Part shown: in pieces, positions 1 through 9,457 of the stretch
Layout: each line of letters begins with the position of its first letter
Position numbering within the stretch: position 1 is the stretch's first letter
Origin: Solwaraspora sp. WMMD406
GTDB lineage: Bacteria; Actinomycetota; Actinomycetes; Mycobacteriales; Micromonosporaceae
Assembly (NCBI RefSeq): GCF_029626025.1
Contig: NZ_JARUBF010000001.1
Location: 3,720,001 to 3,784,000, forward strand
Direction: 5' to 3'
DNA length: 64,000 nt
Translations under genes and position numbers: made by a program
Notes under the pieces: generated by a model
Seen by the model: the letters and a program-made list of their open reading frames with translations, nothing else
Told to the model about the DNA's origin: nothing
The model's database searches: none

Positions 1-891
1 CCGGTCACCGCCGACGACCCTGAGCCGGCGAACGTCGCTGGCGTGTGGATGAGCCCGAAGCTGTCCGAGAACGGCCCGGGCCTGGACCCCTCCGACGCGG
101 ACCGGTGGACCCGGGTGTGGAGCGTGTTGGACTACGAACCGGACCCGATCATCGCACGCACCTACGGGCTGGGTGGCCTCGCCTCCTACGGCGGCTACCT
201 CTACTGGGGCACCATGCACGTGCCGCTGAAGTCCACCACTGTGCACCTGGCCGTCTACCCACCCACCGACGAGCAGGGTGTCCGTGACTCGGTTCGCAAC
301 ACCCAGCGCGCGATCGGCATTTTCCGGGGCAGCTTCAAGGGCCACGGCCACGGCCATCACGGCCACACATCCGGTGGACCCGGCCACGGTGGACCCGGGC
401 ACGGCCACGGCCAGCGGATCGACCTGCTGTACGGCGCGGCTGAACTTCCCGCCTACGATCCGGCGGCCGCCGACGGCGCCGGCGCCTGGGCCACGGTGCC
501 GACGGGCTACACCCCGCTGTACGGGGCGTCCGGATTCGACAACCCGTTCCTCAACTACACCTGGAAGATGGTGGTGGCCGGTGGCCGGCTCTACGTCGGC
601 ACCATGGACTGGAGCTACATGGCCAAGGAACTGGCGGACGCGCCGGAGCTGCCCGAGGAGCTTCCGTACGGTGCCGACCTGTGGATGTTCGAGTCTCCGC
701 ACCGGGCGGCGACCGCCGTGGACACGAGCGGACTCGGAAATTATCTCAATTACGGGGTCCGCAGCATGGTGGTGGACGGGTCCACGGTATACCTCGGTAT
801 GGCCAACCCGATGAATCTGCGGACCGATTTGACCGACGATGTACCTGAGGGTGGTTGGGAGTTGATCAAGTTGACTCCCAAGCACCACTGA
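1..891 (+). CDS. Uncharacterised propeller-like protein, C-terminal part
   Basis: The reading frame is open from base 1, so the true start lies left of the window; the first internal ATG is at 43. About 297 codons are visible. I do not recognise the family. Repeated short modules such as YLYWGTM, LYVGTMDW and VYLGMANP, spaced through the chain, look like blades of a beta-propeller that reports on an object read several times. A His/Gly-rich insertion (alternating HG pairs, about bases 340-414) interrupts the fold and could bind metal or be a flexible linker. The protein ends shortly before the esterase lipoprotein gene on the same strand, 28 bases away. Function unknown. Confidence 0.6.
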   Translation, partial: PVTADDPEPANVAGVWMSPKLSENGPGLDPSDADRWTRVWSVLDYEPDPIIARTYGLGGLASYGGYLYWGTMHVPLKSTTVHLAVYPPTDEQGVRDSVRNTQRAIGIFRGSFKGHGHGHHGHTSGGPGHGGPGHGHGQRIDLLYGAAELPAYDPAAADGAGAWATVPTGYTPLYGASGFDNPFLNYTWKMVVAGGRLYVGTMDWSYMAKELADAPELPEELPYGADLWMFESPHRAATAVDTSGLGNYLNYGVRSMVVDGSTVYLGMANPMNLRTDLTDDVPEGGWELIKLTPKHH

Positions 892-919
892 CCACGTAAC
901 GACCGAAAGTAGGTAGGCG

Positions 920-1987
920 ATGGCACGGTACCGGCACCGGCTGGTGGCTCCTGTCCTGATGGGCGCGCTTGTCGCGCTGATCGCGGGCTGCACCTCGGTG
1001 CCGGACCGGGCGTCGCCGTCGTCGCCGTCGTCGCCGTCGGTATCGCCGGAATCGTCCGCGCCGGACGACTCCGGCGACACCGGCGATGACGGTCGACCGG
1101 ATACCGGCGACCCGGCCGGCCGGCCGGCCGACCTGCCGCCGGCCGGCTCGTCGGAGCAGACGATCACCGTCGACGGCTACGAGCGGACCTTCCGTCTCTA
1201 CCGGCCCGGTGGTCTGGCCGAGGACACCCCGGCACCGTTGCTCGTCATGCTGCACGGTGTGCTCGGCACCGGCCAGCAGGCCGAGTCGTGGTACGGCTGG
1301 AACGCGGTCGCCGACCGGGAGGGGTTCGTGGTCGCCTACCCGGACGCGCGCAACCGCGCCTGGGCGGTGACCGACGAGTGCTGCGGCGCGTCTGCCCGGG
1401 ACGGGATCGACGACGCCGGGTTCGTCCTGGCCGTGGTGGAATCCCTGCGGCAGCGGATGACCCTCGACCCGGACCGGCTCTACCTGTCGGGGATCTCCAA
1501 CGGCGGAATGCTCGCCTACAAGCTGGTCTGCGAATCCTCGGTGTTCGCGGCGGTGGCGGTGGTGGCCACGACCATGCTCACCGACTGCTCGGCCGCCGTA
1601 CCGATCTCCGTCCTACACATTCACGGCACCGCTGACGACACGATCCCCTACACCGGCGGTACGGGCCGGCGGGAGGGCGCGTCCCGGGGCCGGGTGCCGG
1701 ACACGGTCGACGGCCCGCCGGTGCCGGATCTGGTCCGCCGATGGCAGCGGATCGACGACTGCGCTCCGGCCCAGACCCGTACCGAGGCGACGGTGACCAC
1801 GTCGACCGCCTCCTGCCCGGGTGGCCGCGACGTCACGCTGATCACCATCGACGGCGCCGGCCACCAGTGGCCCGGTTCGTCGCCCGGCGCGGCCAGCCGG
1901 CTGCTCGGGCTGGATCCGCCCGCGACCGAAATCGACGCCACCACCACCAGTTGGAATTTCCTCGCCGCCCACGCCAAGCCGGCGTGA
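920..1987 (+). CDS. Lipoprotein esterase of the PHB-depolymerase / feruloyl-esterase family
   Basis: 355 aa. A lipoprotein signal ends at a lipobox with Cys24 (LIAGC), followed by a Ser/Pro/Asp-rich linker (about residues 25-80), so the enzyme is expected to be anchored outside the membrane. The alpha/beta-hydrolase fold carries the oxyanion region LLVMLHG, the nucleophile elbow GISNGG with Ser193, a candidate acid in HGTADDTIPY and the histidine in GAGHQWPG. A CCG motif after AWAV is typical of the LpqC/poly(3-hydroxybutyrate) depolymerase-like family. Such enzymes hydrolyse short polyester or phenolic esters; the substrate here cannot be deduced. The gene sits alone between a propeller-like gene and an ABC transporter. 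Confidence 0.85.
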   Translation: MARYRHRLVAPVLMGALVALIAGCTSVPDRASPSSPSSPSVSPESSAPDDSGDTGDDGRPDTGDPAGRPADLPPAGSSEQTITVDGYERTFRLYRPGGLAEDTPAPLLVMLHGVLGTGQQAESWYGWNAVADREGFVVAYPDARNRAWAVTDECCGASARDGIDDAGFVLAVVESLRQRMTLDPDRLYLSGISNGGMLAYKLVCESSVFAAVAVVATTMLTDCSAAVPISVLHIHGTADDTIPYTGGTGRREGASRGRVPDTVDGPPVPDLVRRWQRIDDCAPAQTRTEATVTTSTASCPGGRDVTLITIDGAGHQWPGSSPGAASRLLGLDPPATEIDATTTSWNFLAAHAKPA

Positions 1988-2050
1988 CCCGCAAGCCGGC
2001 CCGCCCCCGTCGAGCGACCTGATCGAACCGCCCACCCAGGAGAGGCCCAG

Positions 2051-3316
2051 ATGCCGAACACCGCCCCTGACCCTACGGTCGAGGTCGTTGACCTGGTCAA
2101 ACGTTTCCCTGGTCAGGACCGCAACGCGATCGACGGGCTGTCGTTCCAGGTGCCCGTCGGTGAGGTCTTCGGGCTGCTGGGCCCGAACGGGGCGGGCAAG
2201 TCGACCACGGTCGGCGTGCTCACCACGACGATCCGCGCCACCAGCGGCACCGCCCGGGTGGACGGGGTGGACGTGTCGCGGCACCCGGTGGCGGCCCGCA
2301 CCCGGTTCGCCGTCGTGCCCCAGTACAACAACCTCGATCGCGCGCTGACCCCCCGACAGAACCTGCTCTACCACGCCGCCTACCACGGGGTGTCCCGCGC
2401 CGAGCGGCAGCAGCGCGCGCAACGCCTGCTGACCGAGTTCGGCCTGGAGAAGCAGGCCGACGCCCGGGTCGACTTCTTCTCCGGTGGGATGGCCCAACGG
2501 CTGATGATCGCCCGGGCGCTGATGCACGACCCCCGGGTTTTGTTCCTCGACGAGCCGACCAACGGCCTCGAACCGCAGGCCCGGCTGCTGATCCGTACCC
2601 GCATCCGGCAGCTGCGGGAACGCGGGGTCACCGTCGTGTTGACCAGCCACGAGATGGCCGAGGTGGCGGAACTGGTCGACCGGGTCGCGATCGTGGACCA
2701 CGGGCGGCTGCTCACTCTGGACACCCCGGCCAACCTGGTTCGCCAGATCGCCGGGCGGTCGACGCTCGACCTGGTGGTGGTGCCCGGGGCGGGCGACGAG
2801 GCGGGGTCGGTGGTGGACGCGCTGCGGGACATCGAGGGTGTCCGCAGCGCGGAACTGACCGGCGGAGGTGGACCGGTCGCCGGACCGCCCGGTCAGCGGG
2901 CCGGCGGCAACGGGCTCGCGGCACTCGCAGCCGCCGGATCGGATCCGCGGATCGCGGCGAAGATCGCGGCGGCCCGTTCCGACCCCCGGATCGCGGCACG
3001 GCTCGCCGCAGCCGCCGGCGCCGGTGTCGGCGCCGACACCGGCGCGGGTGCCGGTGCCAATGGTGGCGCGAGCGGTCGGGCCGGCGGCGCCGGGGGTGCG
3101 GCCGCTGTCACGACCGCGTCCGGGGCCGCCGCACCGACCGGTGAGCATGCCGGGTCGTGTCGGTTGCGCCTGCACCTGGACGCCGACCCGGCCGGGGTGC
3201 TGGGTCCGGCGCTGGCCGTGCTGAGCGCTCGTTCGGCCCGACTCGTAGACGTGCACATCGGGCGGCCGGGCCTGGAGGACATCTTCCTCACCCTGACCGG
3301 GAAGGACATCCGTTGA
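2051..3316 (+). CDS. ABC transporter ATP-binding protein, DrrA type
   Basis: 421 aa, preceded by AGGAG. The nucleotide-binding domain has Walker A GPNGAGKST (about residues 44-52), Q-loop VVPQYNN, signature FSGGMAQR, Walker B LFLDEPTNG and switch His in LTSHEMAE. The C-terminus ends with LEDIFLTLTG, typical of daunorubicin-resistance (DrrA) ATPases that pair with one small permease, encoded next with a four-base overlap. Odd: between about residues 270 and 375 there is a long Ala/Gly-rich insertion with an internal near-repeat (SDPRIAAKIAAA then SDPRIAARLAAA), making the protein roughly 100 residues longer than usual. Probable drug or lipid exporter; substrate unknown. Confidence 0.92.
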   Translation: MPNTAPDPTVEVVDLVKRFPGQDRNAIDGLSFQVPVGEVFGLLGPNGAGKSTTVGVLTTTIRATSGTARVDGVDVSRHPVAARTRFAVVPQYNNLDRALTPRQNLLYHAAYHGVSRAERQQRAQRLLTEFGLEKQADARVDFFSGGMAQRLMIARALMHDPRVLFLDEPTNGLEPQARLLIRTRIRQLRERGVTVVLTSHEMAEVAELVDRVAIVDHGRLLTLDTPANLVRQIAGRSTLDLVVVPGAGDEAGSVVDALRDIEGVRSAELTGGGGPVAGPPGQRAGGNGLAALAAAGSDPRIAAKIAAARSDPRIAARLAAAAGAGVGADTGAGAGANGGASGRAGGAGGAAAVTTASGAAAPTGEHAGSCRLRLHLDADPAGVLGPALAVLSARSARLVDVHIGRPGLEDIFLTLTGKDIR

Positions 3317-4173
3317 CCCTCGCCGATACCGCTGATACCGCCGACGCCGCACCCCCCGCCGACTCCGCAGGTCCGCGCCGTACCGGCACCGGGCCGGCCC
3401 GCCCACCGGTGGCCCGGGCGTTCGCCGCCATCGTCTGGCGTGACCTGTTCGTCGCCGGCAAGGACCTCTGGTTCCTGCTCGCCCAGGTGCTGATGACGCC
3501 CCTGTTCATGCTCTTCATCTTCACCCGGGTGCTGACCATGCAGGGGATCGTCGGCGTCGGATTCGCCGACATCCTGTTGCCCGGCACGGTGGCGCTCGCG
3601 ACGTTCACCACGTCGCTGCAGAGCGTCGCCGTACCACTGGTCAAGGAGTTCGGCTTCACCCGGGAGATCGAGGACCGGCTGCTGTCGCCGTTGCCGACCG
3701 CCCTGGTCGCCGTGGGCAAACTGGTGGTCGCCACGCTGCGCGGTCTGCTCGCCGCGGTGCTGGTCTATCCGGTGGGTGCGCTCGTCGTGGGCACGGCACC
3801 CGGCCGATGGTCGTCGGTGCCGCTCGCGTTGCTGATCGTCCTGCTGGCCGGTTGGGTCGGCGCCGCGCTGGGAATGACGCTGGCGACGGTGCTGCCGCTG
3901 CAGCGCATCCAGGCGACGTTCTCGCTGTTCATCACGCCGATCATCTGGACCGGCTGCGTGCACTACCCGTGGCAGCGGCTGGCGGAGATGCCGTGGTTCC
4001 AGGTCGCCACCGCGATCAACCCGATGACGTACGCCGCCGAAGGGCTGCGGGCGGCGCTGGCACCGCACGTTACCCACCTTCCGGTCTGGGTGTGCCTGCT
4101 GGTGCTGGGCGCGGTCGCCACCGTCGCCACGGTGGCCGCGCTCCGGACGTTCACCCGGCGGGCGATCAGGTGA
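3313..4173 (+). CDS. ABC-2 type permease, DrrB type
   Basis: 286 aa if started at TTG 3313, which overlaps the stop of the ATPase gene (TTGA) and places a short hydrophilic tail before the membrane part; no other start fits the coupling as well. The protein begins with an Asp/Ala/Pro-rich segment, then WRDLFVAGKDLWFLLAQ and about six membrane helices. The motif region with FGFTREIEDRLLSPLP is the usual ABC-2 permease signature. It forms the membrane half of the exporter with the preceding ATPase. Its 3' end overlaps the convergent amidohydrolase gene by eight bases, leaving no room for a separate terminator. Confidence 0.9.
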   Translation: MTLADTADTADAAPPADSAGPRRTGTGPARPPVARAFAAIVWRDLFVAGKDLWFLLAQVLMTPLFMLFIFTRVLTMQGIVGVGFADILLPGTVALATFTTSLQSVAVPLVKEFGFTREIEDRLLSPLPTALVAVGKLVVATLRGLLAAVLVYPVGALVVGTAPGRWSSVPLALLIVLLAGWVGAALGMTLATVLPLQRIQATFSLFITPIIWTGCVHYPWQRLAEMPWFQVATAINPMTYAAEGLRAALAPHVTHLPVWVCLLVLGAVATVATVAALRTFTRRAIR

Positions 4174-5116
4174 TGCGGTAGATCCGCTGGGCGTTGCCGG
4201 CGAAGACGGCGCGACGCTGCGACTCGGACAGCCCGGCGCACGCCGCGTGCACCACGCCCAGCCATCGTCGGTAGCCGGTGGCCAGGGTCGCCACCGGCCA
4301 GTCCCCGCCGAACAGGCACCGGTCCGGCCCGAACACGGCTAGGGCGTGGGCCAGGTACGGCACCAGGTCGGCACCGCGCCAGCCGGTTCCCGCCTCGGTG
4401 GCCAGGCCGGACAGTTTGCAGACGACGTTGGGCAGCTGGGCCAGCCGGGCCAGTTCGTCGCGCCAGCCCGGACCCGGTCCACCCGGCATATCGTCGGGTT
4501 CATCGGCGTCGTCCGGTCCGGTCGACTCGGTGGCGACCGGCGGCTTGCCGAGGTGGTCGAGGACGAAGGTCACCTCGGGCACCTGCGCGACCAGGCTGGT
4601 CACCTCGGCCAGTTGATGGTGCCGGACGCACAGGTCGAAGGTGAGTCCGCAGTCGCGCAGCAGCCGTACGCCGCGCAGAAAGGCGTCGGTGCGCAGGAAG
4701 CCCGCCGGCTCGTCCTGGACGTTACGCCGGATCCCGGTCACCAGCGGGTGAGCGCGGAGCGCGGCTAGGCGGTCGGCGGCCCGGTCGCCGTGTTCGACCG
4801 GCAGGTGAGCTACGACAGCCTGGAGCGATGGCCAGTCGGCGGCGAGCTGTTCGATCCACCGCACCTCGTCGTGGGCGCGGGCGTCGCTGCGCCCGGCTTC
4901 GACGACGACCGCCGCGTCCAGACGGAATCCGCTGGTCGCCAGGTTGGCGGTAGCGGTGGTCAGGTCGGCCGGCAGGTAGCTGCGCCGCAACGCCGGCACC
5001 TGCCGCAGCCACGGATACTCGAACCGGTCCGGATCCCACAGATGCAGATGCGCGTCGACGACCGGGATGGGCGTGTCAGGTCGTGATCCGGTGGTCTGCT
5101 GCGTTCCAGAGGGCAT
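4166..5116 (-). CDS. Amidohydrolase family 2 (lactonase-like TIM barrel)
   Basis: 316 aa. The N-terminus contains VVDAHLHLWDPDRFEYPWL, the hallmark of the amidohydrolase-2 family that includes L-fuconolactonase and related sugar-lactone and pyrone hydrolases. Other family features are TGIRRNVQDEP, FDLCVRHHQL, FVLDHLGKPP and the late LFGGDWPVATL with the conserved aspartate, so the metal- or proton-relay site seems complete. A loop of Pro/Asp/Gly residues (VATESTGPDDADEPDDMPGG) is inserted in the second half. It is transcribed alone, facing the ABC exporter genes. A hydrolytic role on a lactone is likely; the exact substrate is not readable. Confidence 0.85.
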   Translation of the reverse strand: MPSGTQQTTGSRPDTPIPVVDAHLHLWDPDRFEYPWLRQVPALRRSYLPADLTTATANLATSGFRLDAAVVVEAGRSDARAHDEVRWIEQLAADWPSLQAVVAHLPVEHGDRAADRLAALRAHPLVTGIRRNVQDEPAGFLRTDAFLRGVRLLRDCGLTFDLCVRHHQLAEVTSLVAQVPEVTFVLDHLGKPPVATESTGPDDADEPDDMPGGPGPGWRDELARLAQLPNVVCKLSGLATEAGTGWRGADLVPYLAHALAVFGPDRCLFGGDWPVATLATGYRRWLGVVHAACAGLSESQRRAVFAGNAQRIYRIT

Positions 5117-5370
5117 TCCGCTCCCGAATGGCGTGTCCGATGATCGACGGTCCGACGGCGAGTCCGGGCCACCTCGATCCTGGACCAGATCGGTCAGTGG
5201 GTAAAGGGGAGGTTGATCACCACAAGATGGTGACTTAATGAGTTAAAAGATGGCATGTCACGTTACGGTCAGTTCCAGGATTCGGCGTACGGCTGCTGGC
5301 CGACCCGACGGTCGAGACCTTCTCTGACCGGTCGGCGCGGTCGGCTGATCGTGGTTGGTGGAGGTCGGTC

Positions 5371-7464
5371 ATGGCGGAGCGGACCAGCGTCGAGAAGTCA
5401 CCGTCGCGGCCGACCGTACGGCCCGAGACACCCGGCACCAGCAGATACCCGGGACCGGTACGCCGTACCGTCGCCGGCGACTCGCTTGCCCGGCTGCTGC
5501 GGACCACCGACGCCAAGCAGATCGGCCTGCTCTACCTCGCCACCTCGTTCGGGTACTTCGTCGCCGGCGGCGTGATGGCGCTGCTGATGCGGGCCGAACT
5601 GGCCCGTCCCGGGATGCAGCTGCTCTCCCCGGAGCAGTACAACCAGCTGTTCACCATGCACGGCACGATCATGATGCTGCTGTTCGCCACCCCGCTGGTG
5701 TTCGGGTTCGCCAACTATCTGGTGCCGTTGCAGATCGGCGCCCCGGACGTGTCGTTCCCCCGGCTCAACGCCCTGGCGTACTGGCTCTACCTGTTCGGCG
5801 GGCTGTTGGTGATGGGCGGGTTCCTGACCCCGGGCGGCGCACCCGACTTCGGCTGGTTCGCGTACACGCCGTTGAGCCTGAGCGAGCACACCCCCGGCGT
5901 CGGTGCCAACATGTGGATCGTCGGACTGGTGGTCTCCGGCCTCGGAACGATCCTCGGCTCGGTGAATCTGATCGCCACCATCCTGACGCTGCGGGCTCCC
6001 GGGATGACGATGTTCCGGATGCCGATCTTCACCTGGAACATCCTGATCACCGCGCTGCTGGTGATCCTGGTGTTCCCGCTGCTGGCCGCCGCCCTGCTGG
6101 CGCTGCTCGCCGACCGGCTGCTCGGCGCGCACGTCTACGCTCCGGCCACAGGTGGTCCGCTGCTGTGGCAGCACCTGTTCTGGTTCTTCGGCCACCCCGA
6201 GGTGTACATCGTCGCGCTGCCGTTCTTCGGCATCATCAGCGAGATCATCCCGGTCTTCTCCCGCAAACCGATCTTCGGCTACAAGGGCCTGGTCGCCGCG
6301 ACGATCGCGATCGCGGCGCTGTCGATGAGCGTCTGGGCGCACCACATGTTCGGCACCGGGCAGGTGCTGCTGCCGTTCTTCTCGCTGCTCAGCTTCCTCA
6401 TCGCCGTCCCCACCGGGATCAAGTTCTTCAACTGGATCGGCACCATGTGGAAGGGGCAACTGACCTTCGAGACCCCGATGCTGTTCGCCGTCGGCTTCCT
6501 GGTGACCTTCCTGCTCGGCGGGTTGACCGGGGTACTGCTGGCCAGCCCGCCGATCGACTTCCAGGTCACCGACACCTACTTCGTGGTGGCGCACTTTCAC
6601 TACGTGCTGTTCGGCACGATCGTGTTCGCCGCGTTCGGCGGCATCTACTTCTGGTTCCCCAAGATGACCGGTCGACTGCTCGACGAGCGACTCGGCAGGG
6701 TGCACTTCTGGACGATGTTCATCGGGTTCCACCTGACGTTCCTGGTCCACCACTGGCTCGGCAGCGAGGGCTTTCCCCGCCGGTACGCCGACTACCTGCC
6801 GACCGACGGCTTCACCACGCTGAACACGATCTCCACGATCGGCTCTTTCGTCCTCGGCACCTCCACGCTGTTCTTCATCTGGAACGTCTGGAAGTCGTAC
6901 CGCTTCGGCGAGCGGGTCGTCGTCCACGATCCGTGGGGCTTCGGCAACTCGCTGGAATGGGCCACCACCTGCCCGCCGCCGCTGCGTAACTTCGACCAGC
7001 TGCCCCGGATCCGGTCGGAACGGCCCGCCTTCGAGGCCAAGTACGGCACGTTCGTCGCGGATCTCGGCCGGGACCTGCCACAACGTGACACCGAACCGCC
7101 GCAGCATCTCGTCGACGAACTGCGCCGCGAGGACGGCGGTGGCCGACCCGCACCGGCCGGTGCCGCCCGAGGGCCGGCCGAGGTGTCCACCTTCCGACCG
7201 GATCCGGTGTCGGGTGCTCGGGCGGTCCAGGTGCCGCCCCTGGCGGAGGTACGTCGGCCGAGCTTCGAACACACCACTGAGCCAGAGGACTTCCTCGGCG
7301 CACAACGCGGACCGCAGGAGCGCCGTTGGCGGCTTCCTTCCGCTGGCCCGGGATCCGCCGGCCCGGGCTCCAGCGGCCCGGGCTCCAGCGGGCCGGGATT
7401 CGACCCGGACCCGGCCGCCGACGACGGACCGGACGCCGACCCGGCGACTGATCGCAACGACTGA
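5371..7464 (+). CDS. ctaD: Cytochrome c oxidase subunit I with extended C-terminal tail
   Basis: 697 aa; start ATG preceded by GGAGG. Subunit I of the aa3-type respiratory oxidase, about twelve membrane helices. Ligand motifs are intact: HGTIMML for low-spin haem, WFFGHPEVY (His275, cross-linked Tyr279) and His324-His325 for CuB, and His408/His410 in HFHY for the haems. Residues up to about 560 match the family; the last 130 or so are an extra hydrophilic tail rich in Pro, Gly, Asp and Arg with a [13 protein letters not shown] run. No subunit II, III or haem-copper assembly gene lies nearby, so this is an isolated, possibly second, copy. A 13-base tandem repeat straddles its stop codon. Confidence 0.96.
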   Translation: MAERTSVEKSPSRPTVRPETPGTSRYPGPVRRTVAGDSLARLLRTTDAKQIGLLYLATSFGYFVAGGVMALLMRAELARPGMQLLSPEQYNQLFTMHGTIMMLLFATPLVFGFANYLVPLQIGAPDVSFPRLNALAYWLYLFGGLLVMGGFLTPGGAPDFGWFAYTPLSLSEHTPGVGANMWIVGLVVSGLGTILGSVNLIATILTLRAPGMTMFRMPIFTWNILITALLVILVFPLLAAALLALLADRLLGAHVYAPATGGPLLWQHLFWFFGHPEVYIVALPFFGIISEIIPVFSRKPIFGYKGLVAATIAIAALSMSVWAHHMFGTGQVLLPFFSLLSFLIAVPTGIKFFNWIGTMWKGQLTFETPMLFAVGFLVTFLLGGLTGVLLASPPIDFQVTDTYFVVAHFHYVLFGTIVFAAFGGIYFWFPKMTGRLLDERLGRVHFWTMFIGFHLTFLVHHWLGSEGFPRRYADYLPTDGFTTLNTISTIGSFVLGTSTLFFIWNVWKSYRFGERVVVHDPWGFGNSLEWATTCPPPLRNFDQLPRIRSERPAFEAKYGTFVADLGRDLPQRDTEPPQHLVDELRREDGGGRPAPAGAARGPAEVSTFRPDPVSGARAVQVPPLAEVRRPSFEHTTEPEDFLGAQRGPQERRWRLPSAGPGSAGPGSSGPGSSGPGFDPDPAADDGPDADPATDRND

Positions 7465-7496
7465 TCGCAACGACTGATCGGAGGGACTGATCGGGT
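7445..7496. repeat. Four tandem copies of a 13-base unit
   Basis: The unit CGACTGATCGCAA occurs exactly at 7445-7457 and 7458-7470, followed by two imperfect copies at 7471-7483 and 7484-7496. The ctaD stop codon (7462-7464) falls inside the second copy, so copy-number change would alter the tail of the oxidase. Confidence 0.85.
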
Positions 7497-7794
7497 CGGG
7501 ACGTCGGGGGTGTAGCCATCGATGACGTCGGGTACCCGTATATTTCGTGGGTTCGCGCCGTCGACGCCGGCGCGATGGCGTTTCGGCCCGCCACCGGTCC
7601 ATGACCGGCCGTACGACAAGGGGCGTCCGCGCGCCCGGCGGATGGACGGGCGGACCGTCGGGCGGATCATGGCGTCGGGCGGCCCACGGTGCGGCCGGTA
7701 GCCGCGAAGGTGAACCCCGGACACCGATTCTTCGTTGGTGGGGATATGGCACCGAGGCGGGCGGCGCCGGTGACCATTCGGTGACGGAGGAACA
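7497..7794. other. Intergenic region between ctaD and the phosphatidyltransferase gene
   Basis: About 300 bases without a convincing gene on either strand. Apart from the repeat at its left edge I see no strong hairpin or palindrome. It should contain the promoter of the downstream gene; GGAGG at 7786-7790 is that gene's ribosome binding site. Confidence 0.5.
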
Positions 7795-8526
7795 GTGACG
7801 GTAGACGTACGCAACGAGACGGTCCGGTCGGCCCACGCGCCGACGATCGGGCTACTGGTCCAGCTCGGCCTGCTGACAGCGCTCGCGGGCACGGTCGGAC
7901 TCGGCGTCGCGGGCTGGCTGGCGGCGCTGGCGTACGGCGTGGCGACCTGGGCGCTGCTCACCCGGGCGCTGCAACGCTCCGACGTGGCCGGTTGGGGGCC
8001 GGCGGACACCGTCACCCTGGCGCGCGGCACGCTGGTCGGGGTGGTGACCGCGCTGGTCGCCGACTCGTTCTTCGACCCGGTCCCCGTCGCGCTGCTGGTC
8101 GCGCTCGCAGCGGTCGCGTTGGCCATGGACGGCGTCGACGGTCAGGTTGCCCGCCGCACCGGTACGTCGTCGCGGCTCGGCGCCCGGTTCGACATGGAGA
8201 CCGATTCGGCGCTGGTGTTGGTGCTCAGCGTGTTCGTGGCGGTCTCGGTCGGCTGGTGGGTGCTGGCGATCGGGGCGTTCCGCTACGTCTTCGCGGCAGC
8301 CGCCCGAGCCTGGCCCTGGCTGCGGGCACCGCTGCCGCCGAGGTACGGACGCAAGGTGGTGGCCGCTGCCCAGGGCATCGCGTTGGTGGTTGCCAGCGCG
8401 GGTGTCTTCCCGGTCGGCTGGACGGCCGTCGGGCTAGCTGCGGCGTTGGCGACGTTGATCTGGTCCTTCGGCCGCGACGTGCACTGGCTGTGGCGTACCC
8501 GGGCGTCGGTCACCAGCCCGTGGTGA
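7795..8526 (+). CDS. CDP-alcohol phosphatidyltransferase
   Basis: 243 aa, GTG start with GGAGG four bases upstream. An integral membrane enzyme with about six helices. The family motif D-x2-DG-x2-AR-x8-G-x3-D-x3-D is complete from Asp112 onward (DGVDGQVAR ... LGARFDMETD), binding the CDP head group and divalent metal. These enzymes transfer a phosphatidyl or related group from a CDP-linked donor to an alcohol such as inositol phosphate or glycerol phosphate; the acceptor is not deducible. The coding end overlaps the convergent FkbM-type gene by 17 bases. Confidence 0.9.
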   Translation: MTVDVRNETVRSAHAPTIGLLVQLGLLTALAGTVGLGVAGWLAALAYGVATWALLTRALQRSDVAGWGPADTVTLARGTLVGVVTALVADSFFDPVPVALLVALAAVALAMDGVDGQVARRTGTSSRLGARFDMETDSALVLVLSVFVAVSVGWWVLAIGAFRYVFAAAARAWPWLRAPLPPRYGRKVVAAAQGIALVVASAGVFPVGWTAVGLAAALATLIWSFGRDVHWLWRTRASVTSPW

Positions 8527-9430
8527 CCGGCCCTTCGGTGTCCCGTCCATCATTGACCGACTTTTCGGTGACCGACCGCGTGGCGGCCGACCGCGTGGCG
8601 GTCGCCGACCGGACCGCGTAGACGTCACCGGAGTTGGCGGCGTGTGGCAATGACCGCAGGTGCGTGGCCATCTCGGCTTCCGGCAGCCAGCGGTCGAAGG
8701 TCAACCGCTGACTTTCGCCGAGCGCCACGTCGAACCGGTAGTCGCCGAGCTCCGCGAGCCGCCGCAGGCACTCCAGCGCGGCCTCCCGCTGGATGGTGGT
8801 GAACTCGAACGAGAGCGCGGGCAGAGCGTCGGTCAGACCCGCGAGCACCGCCGCTTCGAAACCCTCGACGTCGATCTTGGTGAAGGCTGGTCGGCCGTGG
8901 TCGGCGATCAGCTGGTCCAACGTGGTCGACGGTACGTCGATCCGGCCGTCCCACACCTGGTCCTCCCAGCCACCGGCCCCGTCGGCGGCGGCGACGAAGG
9001 TGGCCGACGCGGTGGAGACCGTCGGGTTGGCCGAGTTGACGTACATCTCGACCGTTCCCGGCCGGTCGCCGCAGGCAGCCTCGACCACCGTGACCAGGGG
9101 ATCGCCGTCGTACAGCGCGCGGATCGCCTGGGCGCACAGCGGCTGTGGTTCCACCGCCACCACTCGGGCACCGAGCCGGCGGAAGCTGCCGATCCGGTCG
9201 CCGACGTGCGCGCCGATGTCGAAAACCAAGCCGCCGGGGCGGACGAAGCGGCCGTACAGCCGGTCCATCGCGGCGTCGCGGACCGGGTCCTGGTAGTAGA
9301 ACTCCAGCGAGCGGCGCAGCTCGGCCATCGCGGGATCCGCGAGCAGCACGGCCAACGACGCCGGCGGTCCCGGCGCGGCACCGCTCGGATCGGTCGGATG
9401 GGTCGGATGGGTCGGATCGGTCGAGGTCAC
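8510..9430 (-). CDS. FkbM-family SAM-dependent methyltransferase
   Basis: 306 aa, GTG start. A class I methyltransferase fold: SAM-binding motif FDIGAHVGDR, acidic loop VAVEPQP, and the FkbM signature TKIDVEGFEAAVLAGL. Members are usually O-methyltransferases acting on sugars or natural products. The N-terminus carries a short repeat (THPTHPTDPS, from a 10-base unit) and the C-terminus a Thr/Ser/Arg-rich tail, both probably disordered. It begins 28 bases after the acylase-acetyltransferase fusion on the same strand, so it may be the last gene of the siderophore operon; whether it modifies the siderophore is inference. Confidence 0.8.
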   Translation of the reverse strand: MTSTDPTHPTHPTDPSGAAPGPPASLAVLLADPAMAELRRSLEFYYQDPVRDAAMDRLYGRFVRPGGLVFDIGAHVGDRIGSFRRLGARVVAVEPQPLCAQAIRALYDGDPLVTVVEAACGDRPGTVEMYVNSANPTVSTASATFVAAADGAGGWEDQVWDGRIDVPSTTLDQLIADHGRPAFTKIDVEGFEAAVLAGLTDALPALSFEFTTIQREAALECLRRLAELGDYRFDVALGESQRLTFDRWLPEAEMATHLRSLPHAANSGDVYAVRSATATRSAATRSVTEKSVNDGRDTEGPVTTGW

Positions 9431-9457
9431 CGCCAGATGGTACGCCGGGCGGTGGCC

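Noticed and set aside
340-414. HG-rich stretch as a possible CRISPR or repeat array
   Set aside because: Short codon-level repetition inside one reading frame, no spacers.
1613-3406. Long minus-strand frame (about 600 codons) opposite the esterase and ABC genes
   Set aside because: Arg/Gly-rich translation without domain features, fully covered by well-supported genes on the other strand.
5217-5233. Small inverted repeat TCACC/GGTGA before ctaD
   Set aside because: Only five base pairs with a seven-base gap; too weak to call an operator or terminator.
5398-7836. Long open frame (about 810 codons) on the minus strand opposite ctaD
   Set aside because: It mirrors ctaD's high third-position GC, has an implausible Arg/Gln/Glu/His-rich composition and no known domain.
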